From the NCBI RefSeq assembly GCF_003667275.1, contig NZ_RCNV01000009.1, positions 1-64,000 on the forward strand: a DNA stretch of 64,000 nt, in the 5' to 3' direction. The translations under genes and the position numbers were made by a program. The DNA comes from Mesonia aquimarina (GTDB taxonomy: Bacteria > Bacteroidota > Bacteroidia > Flavobacteriales > Flavobacteriaceae). Below are positions 32,565 through 43,077 of the stretch, piece after piece; the stretch's first letter is position 1; each line of letters opens with the position of its first letter. Under the pieces are notes generated by a model. It saw only the letters and a list, made by a program, of their open reading frames with translations. It ran no database searches and was not told the DNA's origin.

Positions 32565-35416
32565 TGAAAACAGATGATAATTTCCTCAAAAGCTTTTGCT
32601 TTATACTCCTAGTAGTTTTAAAGTTTGTCAGTTATGGTCAAGCACCAATGAAAGAAAAAGTGCTGCCTGTAGACCCAAGCATTCTACATGGGCAACTACC
32701 CAATGGATTAACCTATTATATTAAACCGCTAGATGAACCTACTTCTGATTTGGTGATGAATTTTTGGGTAAAAGCAGGAATAATGCAACAAGGAGTAAAC
32801 CAACCTGACCTCGCTCATTTTTTAGAACATATGGCATTTAAAGCCAGTACTCATTTTCCAAAAGGATTAAAAGCAGATAGTTTACATTTAGCCAAAGCAG
32901 GCATCCGTAATTTAAAAGATATTCATGCGTCCAGCGGGTATTACAATACTAATTATCACTTTGCTGCCACATCAGGTAATCCCGAGGCGGTGCACACGGC
33001 CTTGCTATGGTTTAAAGATATTGCCCATGGCTTAAAACTTACCGATGAAGATATTGATAATGAACGGGGCGTTTTGTTACAAGAGTTTAACACACGGGTG
33101 CAAAATTTGTCTGAGCATCGTGCTAAATCAAAGATGTTGCAACACATTAATCCCTGCTTTTCCTCTTCAGATAATTTCTTCGACTACAATGCTCATTTTC
33201 CCGCAACAGAATTACGGGAGTTTTATAACACTTGGTATCGTCCTGATTTGATGGCGATAGGTGTTGTCGGTAATATAGAGCATCCAGAACAGCTCAAAGC
33301 AAAAATAGAACACATGTTTGGAGGTATCCCGATGCCTAAAAAGCCAAAACCACTCCCTGCATGTGAGTTGACGGGGCAACCTCCCTCTTGGATTAACATC
33401 ACCCAAGGAGAAAAAAAGACTACACAAGTCAAAAACAACCGTAACCAATTTTATTTAGGCTTTAGAGATCCATCTACCCAAGAAAAAATACATCGTCTTG
33501 AAGGACTAAAACAACTTTTCCTTTGGCAATCCATGACACAACTTTTGCAAAACCGCTTGAATAAATTACAGCAGTCTTATGACATACATTTTAATTTTTT
33601 AAATAAGCATACCTACCGCTCACAAGTCGTTATGAGTTTTAAAGCACATAATGCCTTGATCGATTTCGAAGAGGGACACGGCGAAAAAGCTTTAGAGACC
33701 TTTATAAGTTACTTACACCAATTAAAAGAATTTGGAGTGCATCCTGAAGAATGGGAAGAGGTGGTAAAAAACCAACATCTTATTCTTGATTACCAAGACA
33801 CCACCAGTACGAAATATTGGTCCAAAGAAATTTACCGGCATTTTGTGGCAGGAGAAGCCTTACCTGCCCAGAAAAAAACTTTATTAAAACAATGGTGGAA
33901 CAAAATGAGTCTCACCCAATTCAATCAAGAACTCAAAAAATTAATCCAATTGGTACCAGAAGACATTGCCGTGATTGCCACAAAAGGAAGTGCAGCAGCC
34001 AATTATACGGAAGTGCAGGTAAGAAAGCTTATTCATAAAACGCTTCAAGAACCTGTCAAGCCTTACTTCCCTAAAACATGGGATGAGCCCTTGATAAGCA
34101 AAGAGATAAAAGCTTCTTTACTTCCTCAAAGAATTAAAGCAAAAGGAATAACCAAAAGCGGCGGGAAGCGATTTTCCTTCGAGAATGGCGCCCAATTGAT
34201 TTTCCATAAAGACACCACTGCCCGTTTTAAAGGTAAAATAGAAATCGAGGGGTTTAGTCCGTGGGGTAGCCATTGTTTTTCCTACCCCATAATCTATGCC
34301 GCACAAAATGCAGCAAATATTGTACATCAGTCGGGTATGAGCTCTTGGGATAAATTTGATCTAGATCGATTTATAGCAAATCAGCCACGCCCCTTTGCCA
34401 TTAAACCCTATATCGAAGCGAATGAATCGGGGATTCAAGGAAAGGCTTCGGCAGAAACTTTAGAGGAGTGGTTGCAAATGATGTACCTCTATATGACCCA
34501 TCCCCGCTATGATGCTAAAGCATTTGATTATTGGAAGCGGCAGAAAAAGATAGAGTATTTTAAATCCCCCTATGATGTCTCTTTTTTTAATTTTAAAAAT
34601 CGAGTTGATGAGTATATGGGTCGCAATAGCTATGAAAACGTAGGCGAAAAACTATGGACAGGAATTAAACAGACCAATTTAGATACAGCCTTCCAAAGCT
34701 ATCAACAACTTTTTGGGCAAACCCATGATTTTACTTTTGTGGTGAGGGGGAACATAGAAGAACCCCAACTTCTTTTACTAGCCCAAAAATATATAGGCAA
34801 CCTCCCTCAAAGCACCGCTAAATTTACCTGTAAACCTATTTCAAACAAAAAAAATAAAGCTCAAAAATACCCTATACTCAATAATATAGGGGATACGATA
34901 GAAAATTCAGAGAAAACTCAATATTTAATACGCTATGTACTGCCCGACATTCCACCGAATAGTCAAGAGTATTTAGGTTTACAGATGCTTAGTCGAATGC
35001 TAGGAGAACGTCTAATGGACTTGCGTTACCAAAAGAATTTTTCTATCTATGGGGTCAGCGCTCCTTTTAATGCCCTACCTCAATCTCAATCGTATGACTT
35101 TTCATTTTATATGGGCTGTAAGGCTAAAGAACTGTCATCGATACGCCAGGAAGCAAAAAATATAATAGAGGATATAAAACTGGGTAATATTGATAAAGAG
35201 GAGTTTAAAGCCGCCCAATCCTTTGTCATCCGCATGGCTTCAACAAACACCGCATACCAGAATCGACTTCTAAGTTATTACAAAGGAGAAAGGCCTTGGG
35301 TTAGCTTTGAAAGGATAGAAACAATGGTAAATACCATTACCCCAAAATTGCTTAAAAAAATAGCCAAACGCTATGTAAAAGAAAAATACTTGTATGAATT
35401 TGCTACTTATGAATAG
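32564..35416 (+). CDS. M16-family zinc peptidase (two-repeat, exported)
   Basis: The 950-residue protein has a signal segment (residues 10-25). The inverted zinc motif HxxEH is His85-Phe-Leu-Glu88-His89 (LAHFLEHMAFKAS), with the third ligand in NERGVLLQEF about 75 residues on. The second, inactive half spans roughly 500-950. Length fits PqqL-like or pitrilysin-type M16 enzymes, which cut peptides in a closed chamber. Translationally coupled to susD, it may process what the SusCD pair imports. Confidence 0.92.
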   Translation: MKTDDNFLKSFCFILLVVLKFVSYGQAPMKEKVLPVDPSILHGQLPNGLTYYIKPLDEPTSDLVMNFWVKAGIMQQGVNQPDLAHFLEHMAFKASTHFPKGLKADSLHLAKAGIRNLKDIHASSGYYNTNYHFAATSGNPEAVHTALLWFKDIAHGLKLTDEDIDNERGVLLQEFNTRVQNLSEHRAKSKMLQHINPCFSSSDNFFDYNAHFPATELREFYNTWYRPDLMAIGVVGNIEHPEQLKAKIEHMFGGIPMPKKPKPLPACELTGQPPSWINITQGEKKTTQVKNNRNQFYLGFRDPSTQEKIHRLEGLKQLFLWQSMTQLLQNRLNKLQQSYDIHFNFLNKHTYRSQVVMSFKAHNALIDFEEGHGEKALETFISYLHQLKEFGVHPEEWEEVVKNQHLILDYQDTTSTKYWSKEIYRHFVAGEALPAQKKTLLKQWWNKMSLTQFNQELKKLIQLVPEDIAVIATKGSAAANYTEVQVRKLIHKTLQEPVKPYFPKTWDEPLISKEIKASLLPQRIKAKGITKSGGKRFSFENGAQLIFHKDTTARFKGKIEIEGFSPWGSHCFSYPIIYAAQNAANIVHQSGMSSWDKFDLDRFIANQPRPFAIKPYIEANESGIQGKASAETLEEWLQMMYLYMTHPRYDAKAFDYWKRQKKIEYFKSPYDVSFFNFKNRVDEYMGRNSYENVGEKLWTGIKQTNLDTAFQSYQQLFGQTHDFTFVVRGNIEEPQLLLLAQKYIGNLPQSTAKFTCKPISNKKNKAQKYPILNNIGDTIENSEKTQYLIRYVLPDIPPNSQEYLGLQMLSRMLGERLMDLRYQKNFSIYGVSAPFNALPQSQSYDFSFYMGCKAKELSSIRQEAKNIIEDIKLGNIDKEEFKAAQSFVIRMASTNTAYQNRLLSYYKGERPWVSFERIETMVNTITPKLLKKIAKRYVKEKYLYEFATYE

Positions 35417-35464
35417 GTTTATAGCTTAAGTCCAGAAATACATACTTGCATATTTAAAAAAAGA

Positions 35465-35496
35465 AGAAACCGGACGTACACCCGGTTTCTATTTTT
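35465..35496 (+). terminator. Terminator after the SusCD-M16 operon
   Basis: AGAAACCGG and CCGGTTTCT form a 9-bp stem with an 8-base loop, followed by ATTTTT. It lies between convergent genes and probably serves both. Confidence 0.8.
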
Positions 35497-35501
35497 AAGG
35501 A

Positions 35502-35777
35502 TTAGTCTAAGGTTACCTCTCCTACCACATCCCCACTGCCGGGTTTGGGATCGGAGAAATTTTGTGAATCATAAATTGGGTAGTTCGTATTATCGGACAA
35601 TACCCGTACCAAGCAACTTTGGTTCTGATTATCACAGCTCATCTCTGGGATGGCATGCCAACTCCCACTTGTAAAGACAAAATCTTCTGTAGGATTGGCT
35701 GAGGTTCTTGCCGTGGTAAACGACATCGCGGTTGTAAAAATTACCGCTAACAACGGAATTAAAAATTTACTTTTCAT
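35502..35777 (-). CDS. DUF6520-type small exported protein
   Basis: The 91-residue protein has a signal peptide (FLIPLLAVIFTTAMSFTTA) and a short mature part with a Cys pair (MSCDNQNQSCLVRV) ending in GSGDVVGEVTLD. Proteins of this type are small, often multicopy, and sit next to MauE-like genes in flavobacteria. Function is unknown. It could be a secreted peptide substrate for the adjacent transporter and peptidase, which is speculation from context. The gene is downstream of the MauE-like gene in the same direction. Confidence 0.75.
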   Translation of the reverse strand: MKSKFLIPLLAVIFTTAMSFTTARTSANPTEDFVFTSGSWHAIPEMSCDNQNQSCLVRVLSDNTNYPIYDSQNFSDPKPGSGDVVGEVTLD

Positions 35778-35868
35778 AATATTGAATTTTTAAATGAATA
35801 ATATGCCTACTATTTTATACAGGTGTTCAGCTTCCTCCTGGTTTTGTCGCGCAACAAAACAGGTAATA

Positions 35869-36291
35869 TTATTTTATTTTTAAACCTCGTAACTGTAATA
35901 AACCTATTAGAAATAAAAATAAGCTTAGTGTAAAGTATAAGTGACCATACCAACCTAGTAGCGGTAGAATAGTCCTACAGGTACAGGGTATTTCTTCTTG
36001 GAAAAATAAAAGATTGATCAAATATCCGCTATAGAATATTAATACTATCAAACAGGTATACAGACCAATATTTTTCTTAGGATAAAACAAAAGAGTTAAA
36101 GAGGTGATTATTTCTACAATAGGAATCCCCAAACTTAATCCTTCAATAATAAGCTGGTTTTCGATATTGATTGAATTCAGTAAGGTATGGTAAAAAAGAT
36201 CTCCTTCCCATAATTTTCTTAAACCGGTATAGAGAAATAATATGCCTACTATAACCGGAGAAATTTTTAAGATGTACTTTTTGGTTTCCAT
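35869..36291 (-). CDS. MauE/DoxX-like redox-associated membrane protein
   Basis: The 140-residue protein has four hydrophobic segments (about 9-25, 50-68, 75-95, 112-132). It has the MauE-type start GILFLYTGLRKLWEGDLF and a Cys pair in EEIPCTCRTILP between helices 3 and 4. MauE-like proteins support disulfide formation in exported proteins. The Cys-containing DUF6520 protein encoded 91 bp downstream is a plausible client. It shares no sequence with the convergent SusCD operon. Confidence 0.8.
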   Translation of the reverse strand: METKKYILKISPVIVGILFLYTGLRKLWEGDLFYHTLLNSINIENQLIIEGLSLGIPIVEIITSLTLLFYPKKNIGLYTCLIVLIFYSGYLINLLFFQEEIPCTCRTILPLLGWYGHLYFTLSLFLFLIGLLQLRGLKIK

Positions 36292-36381
36292 AACCCTTTC
36301 TTTTAATGAGGTTAAAGTTAAGGAAGCAAAAATGTTCTTAAGGGATAAAAAACTGTCTATAAGGGATTTTTTCTTATTTAA

Positions 36382-37023
36382 CCCTATAAAACACTAAATT
36401 TAATTATTTCTATTTCTTCACCTATCACTAACGTAGAATGTAATTCTCCAGAAAATTCAACTTTAGCTTATAACACAAATACCGTTACTGGGATACCCGG
36501 TGTAAGCCCCGGATTTTATTTTTGGGATGCAGATAATTAGGTAGCTCTTACTTCTATAGAAACTCTACGAACCAATGTTTTAGTAAATAATAATAGTTCT
36601 TTTTTAAACACTTCTCAAGCTTTCAATGATAATAATTCAGACACCGGTTCTACAATGATTTTGCATACAGAATCTATAACTTTAATAGAAGTTGCATTGG
36701 CTTATATAAATTTTATAGTACGGACTAGTATTACCACAAATCAAGGAAACTTGATTACCGACGGAACTCCAAGAGTATATGGGGCTTATATTACGGTCAA
36801 TGAAAATAATTATGGAATTACATCTGGAGCTTACAGGAGAGATACATTTAATTCTACAGGAGTTACTAACCCTTTAATTTTAAATGGCTCTGGTTACATA
36901 CCTCTTTCCGCAGGTACACATGATATAGTTATTAGAGGTTATGCATTTGCAGGAACACTAAACATGCGGGCTACTTTTGGGAATAGTGCGGACGACAGAC
37001 TGCAAATTGTAGTGCAATATTAA
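36382..37023 (+). pseudogene. C-terminal remnant of a surface or phage-tail-like protein
   Basis: One frame is open from 36382 to the TAA at 37023 except for a TAG at 36538-36540. It reads NVECNSPENSTLAYNTNTVT and PGVSPGFYFWDADN before the stop, then VALTSIETLRTN and an adhesin-like beta domain ending in RLQIVVQY. No good start exists. The part after position 36655 could be read as a 122-residue gene, but the same-frame upstream similarity shows that it is a decayed, longer one. Confidence 0.6.
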
Positions 37024-37170
37024 ATAAAATACAGAAATAAAAAACCAATCTAAATTTAAAATGATTTTTTATGTGGTAGAGATTAATATTTAGACCCAAA
37101 GTTTGCATAAGCTGAAAGCTTCATATCATTAAATTGCTTGATAAACTAGCGGAATGTTTTAAATAGAATA

Positions 37171-37244
37171 AAAAAGTTATATGAGCGTTTGTTGGAAGCT
37201 GAAAAGAAAAGATTGCTTATTTAGAAAAATTATTGGATAAATAA
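37171..37244 (+). pseudogene. Short remnant of a regulator C-terminus
   Basis: KKLYERLLEAEKKR in one frame continues as AYLEKLLDK and a stop in another frame. Together they match the coiled tail of XRE-family regulators common near flavobacterial cas9. A single-base frameshift separates the parts. The upstream half of the gene is not recognisable. Confidence 0.45.
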
Positions 37245-37270
37245 TCAAACATCTTTTTAAACAGATAATA

Positions 37271-37302
37271 AAGCCATTAGCAGTAAAAAGTTAATGGCTT
37301 TT
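37271..37302. terminator. Hairpin terminator upstream of the tracrRNA region
   Basis: AAGCCATTA and TAATGGCTT (with flanking T residues) form a stem with a loop of about 12 bases. It would end transcription coming from the left. Confidence 0.6.
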
Positions 37303-37317
37303 ATAATTTCTAAAACT

Positions 37318-37410
37318 AAAAAAGGCGACAATAAAATTGCCGCCTTGAATGTTTTCACAACGGAATAATCCTTATTGTGAATTGCTTCAGAATTGTATAA
37401 CAAATATAGA
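37318..37410 (-). ncRNA. tracrRNA of the type II-C CRISPR system
   Basis: On the minus strand the anti-repeat ATACAATTCTGAAGCAATTC (from about 37399) is complementary to the 5' half of the CRISPR repeat with one base skipped. It is followed by the AAGGATTATTCC and GTTGTGAAAACATTC segments and ends in the hairpin GGCGGCAAT-TTT-ATTGTCGCC with TTTTTT. This order is the standard tracrRNA layout. It is divergent from cas9, about 100 bp upstream. The 5' end is approximate. Confidence 0.88.
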
Positions 37411-37429
37411 AAAACATTTTAAAAAAAAT

Positions 37430-37445
37430 TTACGGATAACCGTAA
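37430..37445. promoter_or_regulatory. Dyad in the tracrRNA-cas9 intergenic region
   Basis: TTACGG-ATAA-CCGTAA is a perfect 6-bp inverted repeat 54 bp before the cas9 start and about 20 bp upstream of the tracrRNA 5' end. It could be an operator for one or both; no regulator is identified. Confidence 0.4.
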
Positions 37446-37498
37446 TCTGTCTAAAATTTTTATCTCTATATTTAAAAATGTTAAAATTTTAAAAGCAT

Positions 37499-40400
37499 AT
37501 GAAACGTATTTTAGGATTAGACTTAGGAACAACGTCTATCGGGTGGGCTTTTGTGAATGAAGCTGAAAAAGACAATGAAGAATCTTCTATAATAAAGACT
37601 GGAGTTAGGGTTGTTCCCCTTTCAACAGATGAAGAGAATGACTTTAAAAAGGGAAACAGCATTACGATTAATGCTGATAGAACTCTAAAAAGAGGAGCGC
37701 GGAGAAACAAATTTCGATATCAACTCAGAAGAAAAGCACTTATTAATCAGTTAAAAAATATAGGTTTTATAGATAAAAACTCTAAGCTCACTGAAACCGG
37801 AAATAACTCTACACACGAACTATTAAGGTTAAGAAACCAAGCAGTAACCGAAAAAGTAGAAAAAGATGAGTTTGCACGTATTCTTCTATCTATAAATAAA
37901 AAACGTGGTTATAAAAGTAGCCGTAAAGCTAATAGTAGCGAAGAAGGTGAACTTATAGATGCTATGGGCATCACTAAAAAGCTCTACGAAAAAAATTTAA
38001 CGCCCGGAGAATTTTCATATCAGCTTTTAAAAAAAGGAAAAAAAGCCATACCCGATTATTACCGATCTGATTTAGAAAATGAGTTTGATAAAGTCTGGAA
38101 AAGGCAAAAAACATTTTACCCCGATATTTTAAATAAAATATTACGTAAAGAACTTGTTGGTAAAAATAAAAATCAAACTTGGAAAATATGCGAAAAACCT
38201 TTCGATATAGTAGGTATAAAGCTTGAAGGCAATAGAGATGAAAAAAAAATAGAAAAGTTTAGGCTTAGAAAAATAGCTCTAACTGAGCAAATTGACTTAG
38301 AACATTTAGCAATTGTACTCCAAGAAATTAATAATGAGATCAATAAATCGAGTGGTTATTTAAGCGAAATTAGTGACCGAAGCAAAGAGCTACATTTTAA
38401 TAATTTAACAGTAGGACAATACCTATACAATCAAATTGCACAAAATCCACATAAAAGTTTAAAAAACCAAGTTTTTTATCGTCAGGATTATTTAATTGAA
38501 TTTCAAAAAATTTGGGATAAACAGGCAGAGTTTTATCCTGCATTAACTGAAAAGTTGAAAGATAAAATTCAAAATGAAATTATTTTCTACCAACGAAGGT
38601 TGAAATCACAAAAAGGACTCATTAGTTATTGTGAATTCGAAAGTTGGGAGCAAAATGTCACTGTTGATGGTCAGGTAAAACATAAAACTGTAGGTCATCG
38701 TGTTATTCCAAAATCTTCTCCATTATTTCAGGAGTTTAAAGTTTGGCAAAATTTAAATTCTATCAGAATTATTCATATAAAAACCAATGAGGTTTTTCAT
38801 ATAGAAGAAGATTCGAATACTGAGTTATTTCAAAAACTAAACTGGACAGATAAATTAACGAATAAACAAGTTTTAAAAGAATTTAATTTAAAACCAGAGG
38901 ATTGGAAAATAAATTTTCAACAAATCGAAGGCAATAGAACGAACTACAATCTTCTTGCAGCTTATAAAGAAATATTAAAGATCGAAGGTTATGACAATAT
39001 CAACTTCTCCAATATTGAACCTGATGAACTGCAAGAAATCCTAGAGAAATGTTTTGGTGAAATTGGTATCGATAAGCAAATATTAGAATTTAATGCAACA
39101 TTAGATGGAAATGAATTTTCAAAACAAAAATCCTATGAATTATGGCATCTACTATATTCATATGAAGATGATTTTTCAAGAACAGGAACAGAAGCCTTAG
39201 AAAATAAACTCAAAAATAACTTTGGCTTTAAAGATGAGCATTTACCTTATTTAATAAATATTCGTTTTCAGGATGATTATGGCAATTTAAGTGCAAGAGC
39301 TATTCGTAAAATAATGCCGTACCTTCAAGACGGAAAAATCTATTCTGATGCTTGTGAATTGGCTGGTTACAATCATTCTAATTCCGTAACCAAAAAACAA
39401 AATGAAAGGCGAGTATTAAAACCAAAACTCGAAATACTTAAGAAAAATAGTTTACGAAATCCCGTTGTAGAAAAAATCTTAAATCAATGCATCAACGTGA
39501 TAAATACTATCATTGAAGATGAGAAAATGGGGCGTCCAGATGAAATAAGGATTGAGCTTGCTCGCGAACTCAAAAATACCAAAGAACAACGCGACCGGAT
39601 GACCAAAGCCATTGGCAGAGCTACACGAGAACACGAGAAATACCGTGAGGAAATAAAATCTAAATTTGGATTACCACACGTAAGCCGAAACGATTTAATT
39701 CGATATAAACTTTATAAAGAATTAGAATCTAATGGTTACAGAACGCTTTATACAGACGAGTACATCAAACCGGAAGATTTATTTTCCAAAAAATATGATA
39801 TTGAACACATTATCCCAAAATCCAGATTATTTGATGACTCTTTTTCAAATAAAACCTTAGAAACAAGAGAAAGTAATCTAGATAAAGGCGATGAAACGGC
39901 CTTAGATTTTGTTGAAAGAAAATTCGGTAAAGAAGGCTTAGACAACTATAGAAATCGAGTTGAAGAACTTTATAAAGCAGGAAAAATAAAAGGTTCAAAA
40001 CACCAAAAACTTTTAATGTCATTAAAAGATATTCCTGCAGACTTTTTAAATCGGGATTTAGGTAATTCAGCATATATTGCCAAAAAAGCAGCCGAAATCT
40101 TACTTGATGTAACTAAACGAGTTAGCTTAACTTCAGGGAAAATAACCAGTAAATTACGAGATGATTGGGGTTTAATTCAAATAATGCAAGAATTGAATTG
40201 GGATAAATATGATAAAGTGGGATTGACCTATTATAAAGAAAATAAAGAAGGAAAAAAGCTACCGAGAATTAAAGATTGGTCAAAAAGAAATGACCATAGA
40301 CACCACGCTATGGATGCTATTACAGTTGCATTTACTAAACCAGGAATGATTCAGTATTTAAACAATCTGAATGCGAAAACCAATAAGGAAATTTACAAAC

Positions 40401-41614
40401 TTGAAAATACTTATACCTATAAAGATGATAGAGGCAAACGTAAATTTAAAGCACCCTTTCCTAAAATCAGAAAAGCATCCAAAAAGCAATTATCGCAAAT
40501 TTTGATTTCGCATAAAGCCAAAAATAAGGTTACGACAAAAAATAAAAATAAGATTAATGTAAAAGGAAAAAATACGTTTGTTTATCAAACTGTTGAAACG
40601 CCACGTGGCCAACTCCACAAAGAAACCGTTTATGGTAAATCGAAATATTACGAAACCAAATTTGAAAAAGTCGGTGGAAAGTTTGACGAAGAACGCATTG
40701 AACTTGTCGCTAACCGAAGTCATAAAAATGCTCTGTTAAAACGATTGGAAGAATTCGAAAATAATCCTAAAAAAGCATTTACAGGCAAAAATTCACTAGC
40801 TAAAAATCCGGTTTATTTAAACGGCACTCAAGAAACCCTTCCGGAAAAAGTAAAGTTAGCTTGGTTAGAAGACCGATTTACCATTAGAAAAGAAATAACA
40901 CCTGACTTGAAAATAGATAAAATTTTAGATCAAGGTGTAAAAAAAATAATAGAAGAAAGACTAAAAGAATTTAACAACAAACCTAAAGAAGCCTTTGCAG
41001 ATTTAGATAAAAATCCCATTTGGTTAAATGAGGAAAAGGGCATAAAAATTAAACGCGTTAAAATTACAGGCGTTTCAAATGCCGAAGCCTTACATCATTC
41101 AAAAAATCATTTAGGTAAGCAGGTTTTAGATGATAAAAATAGTCCTATTCCAAATGATTATGTAAGTACAGGAAATAATCATCACGTCGCTATTTATGAA
41201 GACGAAAAAGGTAATCTACAAGAAGAAGTCGTTTCGTTTTATGAAGCAGTTGCAAGAAAAAAAGAAGGATTGCCCATCATTAATAAAAAACATGAAAAAG
41301 GCTGGATGTTTTTATTTACGATGAAACAAAATGAAATGTTTGTTTTTCCAAACGAAGAAAAAGGTTTTAATCCAAGCGAAATTGATTTATTAAATCCTAA
41401 TAATAAAGTTTTGATTAGTGAAAACTTGTTTCGCGTGCAAAAAATAGCTACTAAAAATTACTTTTTCAGGCACCATTTGGAGACTCAACTAATAGATCAT
41501 AAAAAAACAAGAACTATTACTTGGGAAAATATTAGAAGCTGTAATGGATTAAAAAATCTAGTAAAAATACGATTAAACCATCTGGGAGAAATAGTACAAG
41601 TCGGAGAATATTAA
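37499..41614 (+). CDS. cas9: CRISPR-associated endonuclease Cas9, type II-C
   Basis: The protein has 1371 residues. RuvC-I is ILGLDLGTTSIGWAF with Asp8, followed by an Arg-rich bridge helix (RTLKRGARRNKFRYQLRRK). RuvC-II is IRIELAREL near residue 685, HNH is DIEHIIPKSRLFDDSFSNKT with the catalytic His near 769, and RuvC-III is HHAMDAITVAF near 935. The C-terminal part holds the PAM-interacting region. With only cas1 and cas2 next to it, the locus is type II-C. The length matches other flavobacterial Cas9 proteins. All catalytic motifs look intact. Confidence 0.97.
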   Translation: MKRILGLDLGTTSIGWAFVNEAEKDNEESSIIKTGVRVVPLSTDEENDFKKGNSITINADRTLKRGARRNKFRYQLRRKALINQLKNIGFIDKNSKLTETGNNSTHELLRLRNQAVTEKVEKDEFARILLSINKKRGYKSSRKANSSEEGELIDAMGITKKLYEKNLTPGEFSYQLLKKGKKAIPDYYRSDLENEFDKVWKRQKTFYPDILNKILRKELVGKNKNQTWKICEKPFDIVGIKLEGNRDEKKIEKFRLRKIALTEQIDLEHLAIVLQEINNEINKSSGYLSEISDRSKELHFNNLTVGQYLYNQIAQNPHKSLKNQVFYRQDYLIEFQKIWDKQAEFYPALTEKLKDKIQNEIIFYQRRLKSQKGLISYCEFESWEQNVTVDGQVKHKTVGHRVIPKSSPLFQEFKVWQNLNSIRIIHIKTNEVFHIEEDSNTELFQKLNWTDKLTNKQVLKEFNLKPEDWKINFQQIEGNRTNYNLLAAYKEILKIEGYDNINFSNIEPDELQEILEKCFGEIGIDKQILEFNATLDGNEFSKQKSYELWHLLYSYEDDFSRTGTEALENKLKNNFGFKDEHLPYLINIRFQDDYGNLSARAIRKIMPYLQDGKIYSDACELAGYNHSNSVTKKQNERRVLKPKLEILKKNSLRNPVVEKILNQCINVINTIIEDEKMGRPDEIRIELARELKNTKEQRDRMTKAIGRATREHEKYREEIKSKFGLPHVSRNDLIRYKLYKELESNGYRTLYTDEYIKPEDLFSKKYDIEHIIPKSRLFDDSFSNKTLETRESNLDKGDETALDFVERKFGKEGLDNYRNRVEELYKAGKIKGSKHQKLLMSLKDIPADFLNRDLGNSAYIAKKAAEILLDVTKRVSLTSGKITSKLRDDWGLIQIMQELNWDKYDKVGLTYYKENKEGKKLPRIKDWSKRNDHRHHAMDAITVAFTKPGMIQYLNNLNAKTNKEIYKLENTYTYKDDRGKRKFKAPFPKIRKASKKQLSQILISHKAKNKVTTKNKNKINVKGKNTFVYQTVETPRGQLHKETVYGKSKYYETKFEKVGGKFDEERIELVANRSHKNALLKRLEEFENNPKKAFTGKNSLAKNPVYLNGTQETLPEKVKLAWLEDRFTIRKEITPDLKIDKILDQGVKKIIEERLKEFNNKPKEAFADLDKNPIWLNEEKGIKIKRVKITGVSNAEALHHSKNHLGKQVLDDKNSPIPNDYVSTGNNHHVAIYEDEKGNLQEEVVSFYEAVARKKEGLPIINKKHEKGWMFLFTMKQNEMFVFPNEEKGFNPSEIDLLNPNNKVLISENLFRVQKIATKNYFFRHHLETQLIDHKKTRTITWENIRSCNGLKNLVKIRLNHLGEIVQVGEY

Positions 41615-41624
41615 AATTTTTAAA

Positions 41625-42524
41625 ATGATTAAACGTACCTTATTTTTCGGCAATCCAGCTTATCTAAGTACCAAAAATGAACAATTGGTGGTAAATTTCC
41701 CCGAAGAAGAAGAAAAAGAAGATAAAACAATTCCTATAGAAGATTTAGGCTTTGTAGTATTAGAAAATCCGCAAATAACCCTCACCAATGGGTTACTTAT
41801 GAAACTAGTACAAAATAAAACTGCCGTTATTACTTGCGACAAGCAACACCTACCCTGCTCTTTTTTGCAGCCTTTGGTAGGTCATACAGAACAAACGGTA
41901 CGCTATCGACATCAATTAGATGCGAGTGTCCCACTTAAAAAACAGTTGTGGCAACAAACTGTTATGGCAAAAATAAATAATCAAGCGATGCATCTTAAAC
42001 GTTTAGGGAAATATAGCCTTAAACTAGAGCGGTGGGCAACAGAAGTTAAAAGTGGGGACACGCAAAATCATGAAGCCGTTGCTGCGGCTCATTACTTTCA
42101 AAATCTATTTGATTTAGAAGGATTCAGCAGAAATCAAAAGGGCGTGCCCCCCAACAATTTATTAAATTACGGTTATGCCATTTTACGAGCGATAACAGCC
42201 CGTGCCATTGTAAGTAGCGGGATGCTTCCTTCGGTAGGTATTTTTCATCACAATAAATACAATCCATTTTCTTTAGCCGATGACGTGATGGAACCTTACC
42301 GACCTTATGTAGATGCTTTAGTTAATGATCTGGTGCAAAGTGGTTGTAATCTAGAAGAATTAACAACGAAAATTAAAGGAGAACTTTTACAGATACCTGC
42401 TATGGATGTAGATATAGATGGTAAGAAAAGCCCGTTAATGAATGCCGTTAGCCGCACTACCAATAGTTTATATGAATGTTTTTATGGGAGTAGCCGAAAA
42501 ATATTATACCCGGATTTTCAATAA
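41625..42524 (+). CDS. cas1: Type II CRISPR-associated endonuclease Cas1
   Basis: The 299-residue spacer-integration enzyme starts 10 bp after cas9. It has the type II start MIKRTLFFGNPAYLSTKNEQ and IEDLGFVVLENPQ. It also has LLNYGYAILRAITARAIVSSG with the metal-binding region, and GIFHHNKYNPFSLADDVMEPYRP with the His and Asp ligands. It acts with Cas2 to insert new spacers. Confidence 0.96.
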   Translation: MIKRTLFFGNPAYLSTKNEQLVVNFPEEEEKEDKTIPIEDLGFVVLENPQITLTNGLLMKLVQNKTAVITCDKQHLPCSFLQPLVGHTEQTVRYRHQLDASVPLKKQLWQQTVMAKINNQAMHLKRLGKYSLKLERWATEVKSGDTQNHEAVAAAHYFQNLFDLEGFSRNQKGVPPNNLLNYGYAILRAITARAIVSSGMLPSVGIFHHNKYNPFSLADDVMEPYRPYVDALVNDLVQSGCNLEELTTKIKGELLQIPAMDVDIDGKKSPLMNAVSRTTNSLYECFYGSSRKILYPDFQ

Positions 42525-42570
42525 AGCTTTAAGAATATAAATACGTTAGTTATAAAAAGAATAGAGTTAA

Positions 42571-42957
<387 letters not shown>

Positions 42958-43077
42958 TTAAAAAAATAGCATTAAAAATAACTTATCAAGCAAAGCAAAA
43001 AGCTTATTAAAAAGCCTATTTTTTTATTTCTAATTATACATTTAAAATACAGCATACCAGCTTTTTATCACGGGTAT
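42958..43077. promoter_or_regulatory. Putative CRISPR leader between cas2 and the first repeat
   Basis: This is an AT-rich 120-bp stretch. An inverted repeat AGCATACC (43051-43058) and GGTATGCT (43073-43080) overlaps the first three bases of the first repeat. The opposite end of the array has degenerate repeats, so new spacers are probably added on this side. Confidence 0.55.

Noticed and set aside
36655-37023. The 122-codon frame as an intact gene
   Set aside because: The same frame continues upstream with protein-like sequence and a single TAG, so it is a piece of a broken gene.
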